36,730 nucleotides of DNA from JBBIIC01 sp037446725. GTDB taxonomy: Bacteria > Actinomycetota > Coriobacteriia > Anaerosomatales > SLCP01. Made by a program: the position numbers and the translations under genes. The notes beneath the pieces were generated by a model, which saw only the letters and a list, made by a program, of their open reading frames with translations, ran no database searches and was not told the origin of the DNA. Positions within the stretch are counted from its first letter, which is position 1. Each line of letters opens with the position of its first letter. Shown here one piece after another: positions 28,358-34,682 of this stretch. The DNA lies in contig JBBIIC010000023.1 in assembly GCA_037446725.1 (NCBI GenBank), forward strand, positions 1-36,730, read 5' to 3'.

Positions 28358-29033
28358 GCCTCGGCGCCCGTTCGTAAGGCTCGCCGCAGGTCATCTTCCC
28401 CTCGCGGCACGGCCCCCGGCGACAGGAGGCGCCGGCGTCCATGAAGACGTAGGGCGCGGTGGGCTCGGCGAGCGCGAGCATCTCGAGTGCGAGCTCGCGA
28501 ATCTCCCACTGCGCCCGCTTGCAGCACCGCAGCTCGAAGAAGTGCAGCAGCTCTCGCACGTTCATGGTGATGACGATCTTCGTCTCCATGGCGTTCGGGA
28601 GCAGGTAGCGGGCGTCCTCGGCAGCGACTCCAGAGTCGACGAGCGCCCGGTACGCCGAGAACGCCGCAGCGGTGGCCGCGTCGTAGGCGGCGCGCGCCTG
28701 AGGATCGGCTGCGATGCCGGGCGGGACGATGAACTCGGGTTCGTCCTCGTAGGCGACGTAGCGCTGCGACTGCTGGTTGTAAGAGGCGATCCGGTGACGG
28801 ACGAGCTGGTGGGTCATCGCCCGCGAGACCCCGTCGACCGCGAACGTGTAGCTCGCGTGCTCGAGAGCCGAGAAGTGCCCCGAGGTCATGATGGTGCGCA
28901 GCACCTTGCGCACGCTCTTGTCGGGAAGGTCCTCCATGAGCTGGGCGGCGCCCACCGGCGCGTAGCACAGCCGGGCGCCCACCGCGACGGCGCGCTCAGG
29001 ATCGGGCGTGTGGTAGAGCAGGCGGACGTCCAC
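28350..29033 (-). CDS. thyX: Flavin-dependent thymidylate synthase ThyX
   Basis: 227 residues from GTG 29033. That start has GAGAGG 6 bases upstream, while an ATG at 29105 overlaps a hairpin and would add 24 non-conserved residues. The ThyX signature RHRxxSxNxxSxR is exact at residues 79-91 (RHRIASYNQQSQR). The second conserved part, LRCCKRAQWEIRELALEM, binds FAD and dUMP. It makes dTMP from dUMP with methylene-tetrahydrofolate and FADH2, fitting glyA and dCMP deaminase nearby. The C-terminus carries four cysteines (CRRGPCREGKMTCGEPY). Confidence 0.96.
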   Translation of the reverse strand: MDVRLLYHTPDPERAVAVGARLCYAPVGAAQLMEDLPDKSVRKVLRTIMTSGHFSALEHASYTFAVDGVSRAMTHQLVRHRIASYNQQSQRYVAYEDEPEFIVPPGIAADPQARAAYDAATAAAFSAYRALVDSGVAAEDARYLLPNAMETKIVITMNVRELLHFFELRCCKRAQWEIRELALEMLALAEPTAPYVFMDAGASCRRGPCREGKMTCGEPYERAPRRD

Positions 29034-29078
29034 GCGGTACCTCTCGGGAAGCGGGGCAGCCGGGCCCCGATACGGCAA

Positions 29079-29102
29079 GGGAGGCGAGTCGCCTCGCCTC
29101 CC
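29079..29102 (-). terminator. Hairpin between rpmE and thyX
   Basis: A perfect 10-bp inverted repeat (GGGAGGCGAG with its complement) around a 4-base loop lies 30 bases behind the rpmE stop. No T-tract follows, so it may attenuate rather than fully stop transcription into thyX, giving rpmE more transcript than the genes downstream. Confidence 0.5.
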
Positions 29103-29132
29103 CATTCTAGCAGTGCGGTGCCGTCGGGATGC

Positions 29133-29600
29133 CTACTCGGCGCTCTCCTCGGCGGGGGCCTCTTCAGCCACGGGCTCCTCGGCTGCAGGCTCCTCGGCGA
29201 CGACCTCGTCGACGACGACTTCGTCGCCCACGGCGTCGGTCGCACCCTCGGCGGCCGCAACCTTGGTCTCGTGCTTCGCTGCCTTGGCGGCCTTCTCGGC
29301 GTCCTTGGCTGCACGGGCCTCACGGGCGGCCAGCGCGGCCTCCTCGTGCGCCTTCTGGCGAGCCTCGCGCTCGGCAGCCTCGCGCTCGAGCACGTTGGTG
29401 GCCGACGCGCCGAACTTGTCGGCGAAGCGCTGCACGCGTCCGCCGGAGTCGACGAGCTTCTGGGTGCCCGTGTAGAACGGGTGGCACTTGGAGCAAAGCT
29501 CGATGTGGAGCTCGTCCTTGGTCGAGCGGGTCTTGAACGACTCGCCGCACGAACACGTCACCGTGCTCTCGACGTAGTCCGGGTGGATTCCTTCACGCAC
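29133..29600 (-). CDS. rpmE: 50S ribosomal protein L31 with long Ala/Glu-rich C-terminal tail
   Basis: 155 residues from GTG 29600, with GGAGGTGA 6 bases upstream. Residues 1 to about 72 are zinc-binding (C+) L31: REGIHPDY, then C16-x-C18 and C36-x2-C39 followed by HPFYTGTQKLVDSGGRVQRF. Known L31 proteins are about 65-90 residues. Here roughly 80 more follow: first a helical basic/acidic Ala stretch (EREAAEREARQKAHEE...), then a negatively charged run of EE/VAEE repeats at the end. Codon use and reading frame are continuous, so the tail is real. Its function is unknown. Confidence 0.94.
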   Translation of the reverse strand: MREGIHPDYVESTVTCSCGESFKTRSTKDELHIELCSKCHPFYTGTQKLVDSGGRVQRFADKFGASATNVLEREAAEREARQKAHEEAALAAREARAAKDAEKAAKAAKHETKVAAAEGATDAVGDEVVVDEVVAEEPAAEEPVAEEAPAEESAE

Positions 29601-29606
29601 GTGCAG

Positions 29607-29644
29607 TCACCTCCGATAAGCGGCCCTGGTTTCCGACCAGGGCC
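29607..29644 (-). promoter_or_regulatory. Leader hairpin and ribosome binding site of rpmE (possible L31 autoregulatory leader)
   Basis: In the 5' untranslated region a perfect 9-bp stem (GGCCCTGGT with its complement, 29622-29644) carries a 5-base CGGAA loop. It is followed after 7 bases by the ribosome binding site at 29607-29614. Autoregulatory L31 leader RNAs are known from several bacterial groups. Position and compactness fit such a leader, but I cannot test the match to a covariance model here. Confidence 0.5.
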
Positions 29645-29662
29645 TGAGCACAAAGCCGAGCA

Positions 29663-29691
29663 AGTGTAGCACGGGTCCGAGAGGGCGGCAA
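29663..29691 (-). promoter_or_regulatory. Promoter of rpmE
   Basis: The minus strand has TTGCCG and TACACT exactly 17 bases apart. Transcription from about 29655 would give a leader of about 55 bases that contains the hairpin above. This is one of the clearest sigma-70-type promoters in the window. Confidence 0.65.
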
Positions 29692-29735
29692 CGAGCTGAT
29701 CCACTTCGACGGGAGGTCTTCGCGGAGCGGTAGTG

Positions 29736-30278
29736 TCAGCCGGAGGCCAGGTCCTCCAGCGTGATGCTCAGCCACATCGTGAGACGTGCAATGCAATCGG
29801 AATCCACCGGAAGAGCCTCAATCCGCTCTAGCAGCACTGCACCATCGATGAGATTCTCGGCGAGTAGTGTGGTCACGAAGACCCGGTCCTTCTCACGATT
29901 CGCAACCAACTTGCTCGCGGCAAGATCGTGCGCCTCGATGCAGTGGCCGGTCCCTCCACGAGTTCCGACCGGGTGCCGGACGGCGATGGTTCTGCCCTCC
30001 CACCCCGCGGGAAGCGAGGCTGACTCGACCGAGACGCCGTGGACATAGAACCCATGTGTCGCATGGAACAGGGAGTCCTCGCCCAGTGCGCCATCGATCA
30101 AATCCGTTCGCTCCGGAAACGTCTTCGCCTGGATGTCGACCTCAATCGAGGCGCGCAAGGAGGCCGGTGCCTCGGGTGCGGTGGCAAGTATCGCCTGGGA
30201 CCCGAAGACGATCAGCTCCGTGTCTCCGGAAACGTCGCAAGCGGCACGAATCGCATGTTCCAGCTGGTCGTATCTCAC
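29736..30278 (-). CDS. DUF6036/AbiEii-like nucleotidyltransferase, candidate toxin of a two-gene module
   Basis: 180 residues from GTG 30278, overlapping the upstream gene's stop (GTGA). The pol-beta nucleotidyltransferase opening ELIVFGSQAI (G26, S27) is followed about 18 residues later by IEVDIQ (E46-x-D48), a shortened form of the metal-binding carboxylate pair. A second family mark is AHDLAASKLVANREKDRVFV near 117-135, like the DLxxxKLxAxRxKD string of AbiEii and DUF6036 proteins. In type IV abortive-infection systems such an enzyme is the toxin and a winged-helix protein encoded just upstream is the antitoxin. That arrangement is seen here. Toxicity is inference. Confidence 0.7.
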   Translation of the reverse strand: MRYDQLEHAIRAACDVSGDTELIVFGSQAILATAPEAPASLRASIEVDIQAKTFPERTDLIDGALGEDSLFHATHGFYVHGVSVESASLPAGWEGRTIAVRHPVGTRGGTGHCIEAHDLAASKLVANREKDRVFVTTLLAENLIDGAVLLERIEALPVDSDCIARLTMWLSITLEDLASG

Positions 30279-31201
30279 GTGGACCGTCCCTCTATCCGCT
30301 CAAGGACCGCATCGCGCTCCGATGACGTCAGTACGGCGAAGAACGGCGAACTCTGGCGCAAGCGCTCGGCCCGCGAGGATTCCGATTCCAACAAGTCGGC
30401 GACCCGGTCCGGCGAGTAGCTCTCCAGCAGCTGCCGCCATTCAAGGATGTCCGAGCGGGCCATCCCCTGCTCCTCGGTCAGGAGCCTGACAACATGTCGC
30501 CTGGCTCGCTCGACCAAAGTGGGGTCCCGGCGGACGATGTCTGCGATTTCACTCGACATCACGAGTTCGCGCCGCATCGCCGCACTATGCGACTTCGCCG
30601 GAGGGCGCCCCGCCATTTCAGACCCAGGTACAACGCCCCACAACATAATCGCGTCAGCCCGTGGTACCGGAGCATCCGCCCTGGTGTAGGCTGCGACTTC
30701 GACGATCAGGTCGAACTCATGCTCGAAACTGACGAGGCGAGCCCTCAGCTCGTCCTGGATCCATGACACAGCGCGCACCGCGGCAACAGCGGACACGTGC
30801 ACCGGGTCAGACAGGCCGCCCGGCAACGCCTCGATCCAGGCGGCCGTCACTTCGGGGATCGAGACGGCGTCTTTGAGCATCGCAAGGGCGCGATCGTAGC
30901 GCGCCTGCTCCTCCTCGAATGCCTGCGCCAAGGCAGGCATTCCTACTGCATCTTCACGGACTTGATACGTGGACGAGTGTCCGCCCCCCATGCGGCGGAC
31001 GAACCCCGCCTCCCTCAGCCTGTCGAGCGCGCGCCGAGCGCCCGCGGCCGTGAGTCCGGCAAGGCGCGCAGATTCGGATACGCTGAGAGGTGCGGTCCTG
31101 TGCATCAGGAGCACCCGAAGAAGCTTGACCTGGGCAGCCGAGCCAAGGGCATAGTCAAGCGGGTGTCTGACACTGCTCTTGGGTCTGTATTGGTCGTCCA
31201 C
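30275..31201 (-). CDS. Winged-helix protein paired with the nucleotidyltransferase, candidate antitoxin/autorepressor
   Basis: 308 residues from GTG 31201 with GGGAGGT 6 bases upstream. Residues of about 20-80 form a winged helix (VKLLRVLLMHRTAPLSVSES, then AAGARRALDRLREAGFVRR, then a wing GGGHSSTYQV). Residues of about 110-200 are mostly helical and end in EFDLIVEVAAYTRAD, which resembles the rear strands of a minimal nucleotidyltransferase that has lost its GS/DxD catalytic motif (weak call). The last 90 residues are helical and charged. It overlaps the nucleotidyltransferase gene by 4 bases and has repeated GATAC/GTATC elements upstream, which fits an autorepressed antitoxin-toxin or regulator-enzyme operon. 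Confidence 0.65.
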   Translation of the reverse strand: MDDQYRPKSSVRHPLDYALGSAAQVKLLRVLLMHRTAPLSVSESARLAGLTAAGARRALDRLREAGFVRRMGGGHSSTYQVREDAVGMPALAQAFEEEQARYDRALAMLKDAVSIPEVTAAWIEALPGGLSDPVHVSAVAAVRAVSWIQDELRARLVSFEHEFDLIVEVAAYTRADAPVPRADAIMLWGVVPGSEMAGRPPAKSHSAAMRRELVMSSEIADIVRRDPTLVERARRHVVRLLTEEQGMARSDILEWRQLLESYSPDRVADLLESESSRAERLRQSSPFFAVLTSSERDAVLERIEGRST

Positions 31202-31237
31202 ATCGACACCTCCCGCGATGCAAAGACGGCGCAGGTC

Positions 31238-31282
31238 GATACCTGCGTATCTCTCAGGGTACCATCGTATCTCTTTCGATAC
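31238..31282 (-). promoter_or_regulatory. GATAC/GTATC repeat array upstream of the winged-helix operon (candidate operator)
   Basis: On the plus strand the order is GATAC, 4 bases, GTATC, 15 bases, GTATC, 6 bases, GATAC. CGTATCTC occurs twice exactly 20 bases apart (31246 and 31266), about two helical turns. The array lies 37-81 bases before the GTG start. A -35/-10 pair of low quality (TTGTAT, 17 bases, TACCCT) overlaps it on the minus strand. No other protein-coding feature explains the pattern. Confidence 0.5.
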
Positions 31283-31373
31283 AACCTTATCGTGCGAGAT
31301 GCGTCGGCGACCACCTGCTCTCCCGCGTACCAGCGACCAGGGCCGCTCAGGTCACGGGTCGCGCAACAGGTAC

Positions 31374-32594
31374 CTACGTCGTCTGCAGGATGCACCACAC
31401 GTGCGAGAAGTCGCGGGCGGCGAGATCGGACTCGCGGATCCAGTAGTACAGGAACCCGTTATCGCCCCAGCTCATGTTGGCAGCAGGCTCGCTCGCGAGC
31501 TGGAGCAGCAAGCGCCACTCGGCAGGTTCGGAGTCGATGCCCCAGGCCGCCTTGGCCATCTCGGCACACTGTTCCTGCATGTCGTCTTGGAGCTGGTAGG
31601 GGTAGCCGCCAAGCCACGTGCCGGGGACGCCGCCTCTCGACCCCGGATCCCCGTAGAGGTCGGTCAACAGATTGACATAGGCCACTTCCTGCCCATCGGT
31701 CTCGAATCCGATTGCCTCGCCGTCGGTCGAGTCGACCGATGGCAGACCGACGCCGAAAACGACGGTGAGCGGGATCGCCCGCTCACGTTCTGCGGCGCCG
31801 ACATCGGCCGCCGAAAGCTCCGAGTACTCCACTGAACTCCTCAGAGCGTGAGACGGCTTGTCGCCCCACACCTTGGAGCGGGCATCCCGCGTGAAGACCA
31901 GTGAACCATCAGATGGCAAGCCGAGCCGGTCATCGAGACCGGCGAGATCGATGACGGCTAGACGCGTCAGACCCTTCTGCCCCTCCAGGTCGAGAAGGAA
32001 GGAACTGGCGCCATCCGAGTCGCGAGTGGCGACGAGGTGGACCTGGGGGCGAGCGGCGGCCAGGACACGGTCGGCGATACCGGCCAAGGGCTTCAGTGCG
32101 CCGAGCGCCTTGCGGATGCGCGCCGCATCGGGCACCGGTCTTGGTGGCTTGGCGGGTCGAGCCGGGCGAATGACCGGTTCGCGAGCGTTGAGGATCTCCC
32201 AGGTCTCGGCAACCGTGAGGGGGGTGGTGAAAGCCCAATCCAGCCCTGAATCTCCACGCGGCCGATACGGCTCCGGAATGTGTGGGTGGTAGACCATCTG
32301 GACGAGAGACCAAGGGCCGGGATCCTTGGGATCAATCCCCTGAATCACCCCTCGGATGAGCGAGCGACGGATCCACCCGACAGCGCCTCTGTCCGCATCA
32401 AGGACGTAGCTTGCGAACACCTCGGTGCCACCAAGCAGATCGACGAGCTCCCACGGCTCCATAGTCTTGAGCGTACGGTCCTTCGTCTTGCCCGACTTGC
32501 TGTTGTACAGAGTGACGATGTTGCTTGGGTAGTAGATCTCACTGATGCTGTCGCCCTCAACCGGCTTGGCGCCACCGATGTCGACCTTAGCCAT
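31374..32594 (-). CDS. Candidate immunity protein: unrecognised N-terminal domain plus DUF1963 (YwqG-like)
   Basis: 406 residues from ATG 32594 with AAGGAGAG 6 bases upstream. The C-terminal half, about 190-406, is DUF1963: GGYPYQLQDDMQEQC, EWRLLLQLASE, MSWGDNGFLYYWIRESDLAARDFSHVW. DUF1963 genes are found beside polymorphic toxins as presumed immunity genes. The N-terminal part, about 1-130 (VDIGGAKPVEGDSIS, VTLYNSKSGKTKDRTL, GWIRRSLIRGVI, SLVQMVYHPH), resembles the whole candidate immunity protein at 34175-34675. A Pro/Arg-rich linker (REPVIRPARPAKPPRPVP) joins the two parts. The gene starts 40 bases behind the nuclease-tipped Rhs module and is its likely antidote. Confidence 0.72.
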   Translation of the reverse strand: MAKVDIGGAKPVEGDSISEIYYPSNIVTLYNSKSGKTKDRTLKTMEPWELVDLLGGTEVFASYVLDADRGAVGWIRRSLIRGVIQGIDPKDPGPWSLVQMVYHPHIPEPYRPRGDSGLDWAFTTPLTVAETWEILNAREPVIRPARPAKPPRPVPDAARIRKALGALKPLAGIADRVLAAARPQVHLVATRDSDGASSFLLDLEGQKGLTRLAVIDLAGLDDRLGLPSDGSLVFTRDARSKVWGDKPSHALRSSVEYSELSAADVGAAERERAIPLTVVFGVGLPSVDSTDGEAIGFETDGQEVAYVNLLTDLYGDPGSRGGVPGTWLGGYPYQLQDDMQEQCAEMAKAAWGIDSEPAEWRLLLQLASEPAANMSWGDNGFLYYWIRESDLAARDFSHVWCILQTT

Positions 32595-32634
32595 ACGCTT
32601 CTCTCCTTACGGCCGCGCTTGGTGCGGAAGACAC

Positions 32635-34023
32635 CTACCACCAGCCCTTCAACTGCCCCTGCTTGAACCCGCCAGCCCTGCCCTTCGCTTGATGCCACGC
32701 GCGATGCTCTCCCCGCTTCATCGCGGTCATCGTGACGCGCCGTCGAAGGGGATTGGCAGTCTCCTGAACGTTGTGGTGCCACTGGGTGCCGCGCACGTTG
32801 CGCCTGCCCTTGTTGGCTATGAACTCCTCGATGGCGTCATCGCCGTACTTGTTGCGCATCTTCTTGGCGTACTTGGCGCTCTCGGTGACTCGCTTGTAGA
32901 GCTCCTTGTTGGCGTAGTAGCGGTGCTGGCCGCGAGATGCACCCTTCACGCTCACCTTCGCCGCACACGCATTATGCACCCACACGCCCGCGCTCGCCAC
33001 GAAGTAGGTGTGGAACTCCGCGACCTCGAAGTTGTAGACGTCTTGCGGGCTTTGCAGGCGCTCGCGCGTTACCGAGACGATGGTGGCCGGGTCACCCTCG
33101 GCTCTCGCAACCTTGTCCCCCGCAGCGAGCTTGCCTGCTTCCACCCAGCCGGTGCCCTCCACCCAGAAGGGGTGCTCGGGTGTCACGGTGATCGTCTCGT
33201 CTCCGATGTCGACGTGCACGAGCTCGGAGGTCTGGTTGCGGTAGAGCTCGGTGACCTCACGCAGCCCCTGCTCGCCGGTGGCGCTCTCGCGTGAGAGCAC
33301 CATGTCGCCGAGCTGCACGGCCTCGATCGGAACCGGGCCTTGTGCGGTGAGCACGAGCGTGCCTGCCACGAAGCAGAAGGTCTTCGCCGGGACGCGTCCG
33401 CGGGAAACGCGGTTGGCGGCCTTGGCCCCGCTTGAGAGCACGCGACACCGGCCCGCACGCGCCCCTGTCGCCGCCTTGGCCCCTACGGCGGCGAGCTTGC
33501 CGGACTTGGCCGCCATGCCCAGGCCACCTGTGGCGGCCCCTATCGCGACGCTGCCTCTGAACGCCTTCCAGCTCCACGACTTCTTGGTGTTTTGCCACGT
33601 GGCGCGCATGCCGGCCTTGAAGCCGTGCTTCTTGAAGACGCTTCTGGCCTTCCACGCGCCCGCGACCGCCTGCTCTCCCGCATAGAACGCCGCCCCTCCG
33701 ACCGCACCCCAGAGCACTTGTGCGAACTCACCGTCGGGGTCGTCCTGGTTGACGGGGTCGCCGGCGCAGTACTGATACGCGCTCTCCTCGCCGTCGGCTT
33801 CGGCGGGGTCCTTAGAGAGAAACTGCTTGGTGGCGGGGTCGTAGTAGCGGGCCTGCAGGTAGTAGGTCTCAGACCACGGGTCGTAGTCGTAGCCTGAATA
33901 GCGCAGGCGCTGGAAGGCGGCGATCTCTGCGGCGAGGGTGGCGGGAAGGGCGCCGGTCGCGCGGCTTGCCTGTGCATTCCGATGAAGCCGATCACTCGTT
34001 CCACGGCAAGCCGGACACCGCAC
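32635..34023 (-). CDS. Orphan Rhs C-terminal module 1: Rhs-core end, PT-HINT domain, WHH-like HNH nuclease tip
   Basis: 462 residues if read from GTG 34023, but the first about 33 residues are not Rhs-like. Homology to the second copy begins at position 33924 with IAAFQRLRYSGYDYDPW, so the gene is probably a displaced fragment. Residues of about 40-95 are the Rhs-associated core end (YYLQARYYDPATKQFLSKDP, then YQYCAGDPVNQDDPDG). After a Lys/Ala-rich linker comes a PT-HINT domain starting CFVAGTLVLTAQGPVPIEAV, with TPEHPFWVEGTGWV and ending FHTYFVASAGVWVHN. The last about 110 residues are a basic nuclease-like tip with WHH at 415-417, H440 and H444. The Hint domain should cut after its final Asn and free the tip. 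Expression is uncertain. Confidence 0.75.
   Translation of the reverse strand: MRCPACRGTSDRLHRNAQASRATGALPATLAAEIAAFQRLRYSGYDYDPWSETYYLQARYYDPATKQFLSKDPAEADGEESAYQYCAGDPVNQDDPDGEFAQVLWGAVGGAAFYAGEQAVAGAWKARSVFKKHGFKAGMRATWQNTKKSWSWKAFRGSVAIGAATGGLGMAAKSGKLAAVGAKAATGARAGRCRVLSSGAKAANRVSRGRVPAKTFCFVAGTLVLTAQGPVPIEAVQLGDMVLSRESATGEQGLREVTELYRNQTSELVHVDIGDETITVTPEHPFWVEGTGWVEAGKLAAGDKVARAEGDPATIVSVTRERLQSPQDVYNFEVAEFHTYFVASAGVWVHNACAAKVSVKGASRGQHRYYANKELYKRVTESAKYAKKMRNKYGDDAIEEFIANKGRRNVRGTQWHHNVQETANPLRRRVTMTAMKRGEHRAWHQAKGRAGGFKQGQLKGWW
32956..33924 (-). repeat. 969-bp direct repeat, copy 1 (Rhs-core end plus PT-HINT)
   Basis: This segment recurs at 34986-35954, offset by exactly 2030 bases and with no net insertion or deletion. 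Positions 33559-33762 are identical to 35589-35792 (204 bases). Matching stops abruptly at both ends: at the junction with the toxin tip and at the codon before IAAFQRLRY. The repeat gives homologous substrate for recombination between toxin tips. Confidence 0.9.
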
Positions 34024-34174
34024 CGATTGTACTTGCGCACGGCACCCTTCGCAGCGCTCACAGCGGTCCTGCCCGTCCTGAGTTCGACGAGTACTTTGCC
34101 ACGGAGCAGCGTCGCATCTGGCTTCAGCATCTGCTTAGCAGCTGGCGCTGAGCCATACGGCGACCCTGCTATCA
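33925..34174 (-). other. Non-coding remnant between orphan module 1 and the next immunity gene
   Basis: About 250 bases with no reading frame I can support. A GTG at 34023 opens into module 1, and another frame is open from 34175 on the minus strand, but neither product resembles a known family outside the Rhs part. There is no inverted-repeat pair and no transposase motif. It marks the spot where the 5' part of module 1 was lost. Confidence 0.55.
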
Positions 34175-34675
34175 CTACAGGCCGAAGATCTCCCGCATTT
34201 CGTTGACGTCCCGCCTGACCATCGCTCCACCTTCCATATGCGCACGTCTCGCCTCGAATCCCTTGTATGGAGGGGAGAAGAAGAACTTCACTATCGTGCC
34301 CGTCTCGCCGGGCTGGATAGGGGCTCCCTTCTCTCCAGGTGGAAAAGGATGCACGCTTACGACCATGCTCCTCCTATACCAGTCAGTCCGCCCACCCGGT
34401 CGATACGGATCGGCGGAGCTCGGATGCGCGCCATCGAGTCGCACGAAGTCCTCTGCACCGATCTTCTCGACCACCTCGGCGGCAGTGACGCCCCTTCTCA
34501 AGTGCCTGACTACACGCCGCTTGCCATCCCAAAGCTCAACGAACTCATCCGCGTCAGGTGGCTCGATTCTGCCGACGTGAAACACCTGGCTTCCGTCAAC
34601 CGGTCCGGTGGCACCGATGTCTATCATCCGCGAATTGGCGCCGGTTGCTGCGGAGTGTTTCCCCCTTGAAGTCAT
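34175..34675 (-). CDS. Candidate immunity protein of orphan module 2 (unrecognised domain shared with the DUF1963 protein)
   Basis: 166 residues from ATG 34675, chosen because AGGAG lies 4 bases upstream; an ATG at 34705 would overlap the toxin frame. It starts 7 bases behind the stop of orphan module 2. No signal peptide or membrane span is seen. The segments IDIGATGPVDGSQVF, VELWDGKRRVVRHLR, DWYRRSMVVSV and TIVKFFFSPPYKG line up in order with VDIGGAKPVEGDSIS, VTLYNSKSGKTKDRTL, GWIRRSLIRGVI and SLVQMVYHPH of the protein at 31374-32594. I do not recognise the domain. Position and size fit a cytoplasmic antidote for the HNH-type tip encoded just upstream. Confidence 0.65.
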   Translation of the reverse strand: MTSRGKHSAATGANSRMIDIGATGPVDGSQVFHVGRIEPPDADEFVELWDGKRRVVRHLRRGVTAAEVVEKIGAEDFVRLDGAHPSSADPYRPGGRTDWYRRSMVVSVHPFPPGEKGAPIQPGETGTIVKFFFSPPYKGFEARRAHMEGGAMVRRDVNEMREIFGL

Positions 34676-34682
34676 GTCGCTC

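Noticed and set aside
29034..29105. Longer thyX from ATG 29105
   Set aside because: The added residues run through a 10-bp hairpin and are not conserved; GTG 29033 has GAGAGG at proper distance.
31105..31398. Minus-strand frame of 97 codons crossing the operator-like array
   Set aside because: No ribosome binding site, no family likeness, and it overlaps the better supported start of the winged-helix gene.
33964..34118. Zinc-ribbon-like Cys pattern (CERCEGC...CPAC) in front of orphan module 1
   Set aside because: Part of it lies upstream of the only available start codon. No transposase or zinc-ribbon family fits, and there are no inverted repeats; judged chance in a remnant.
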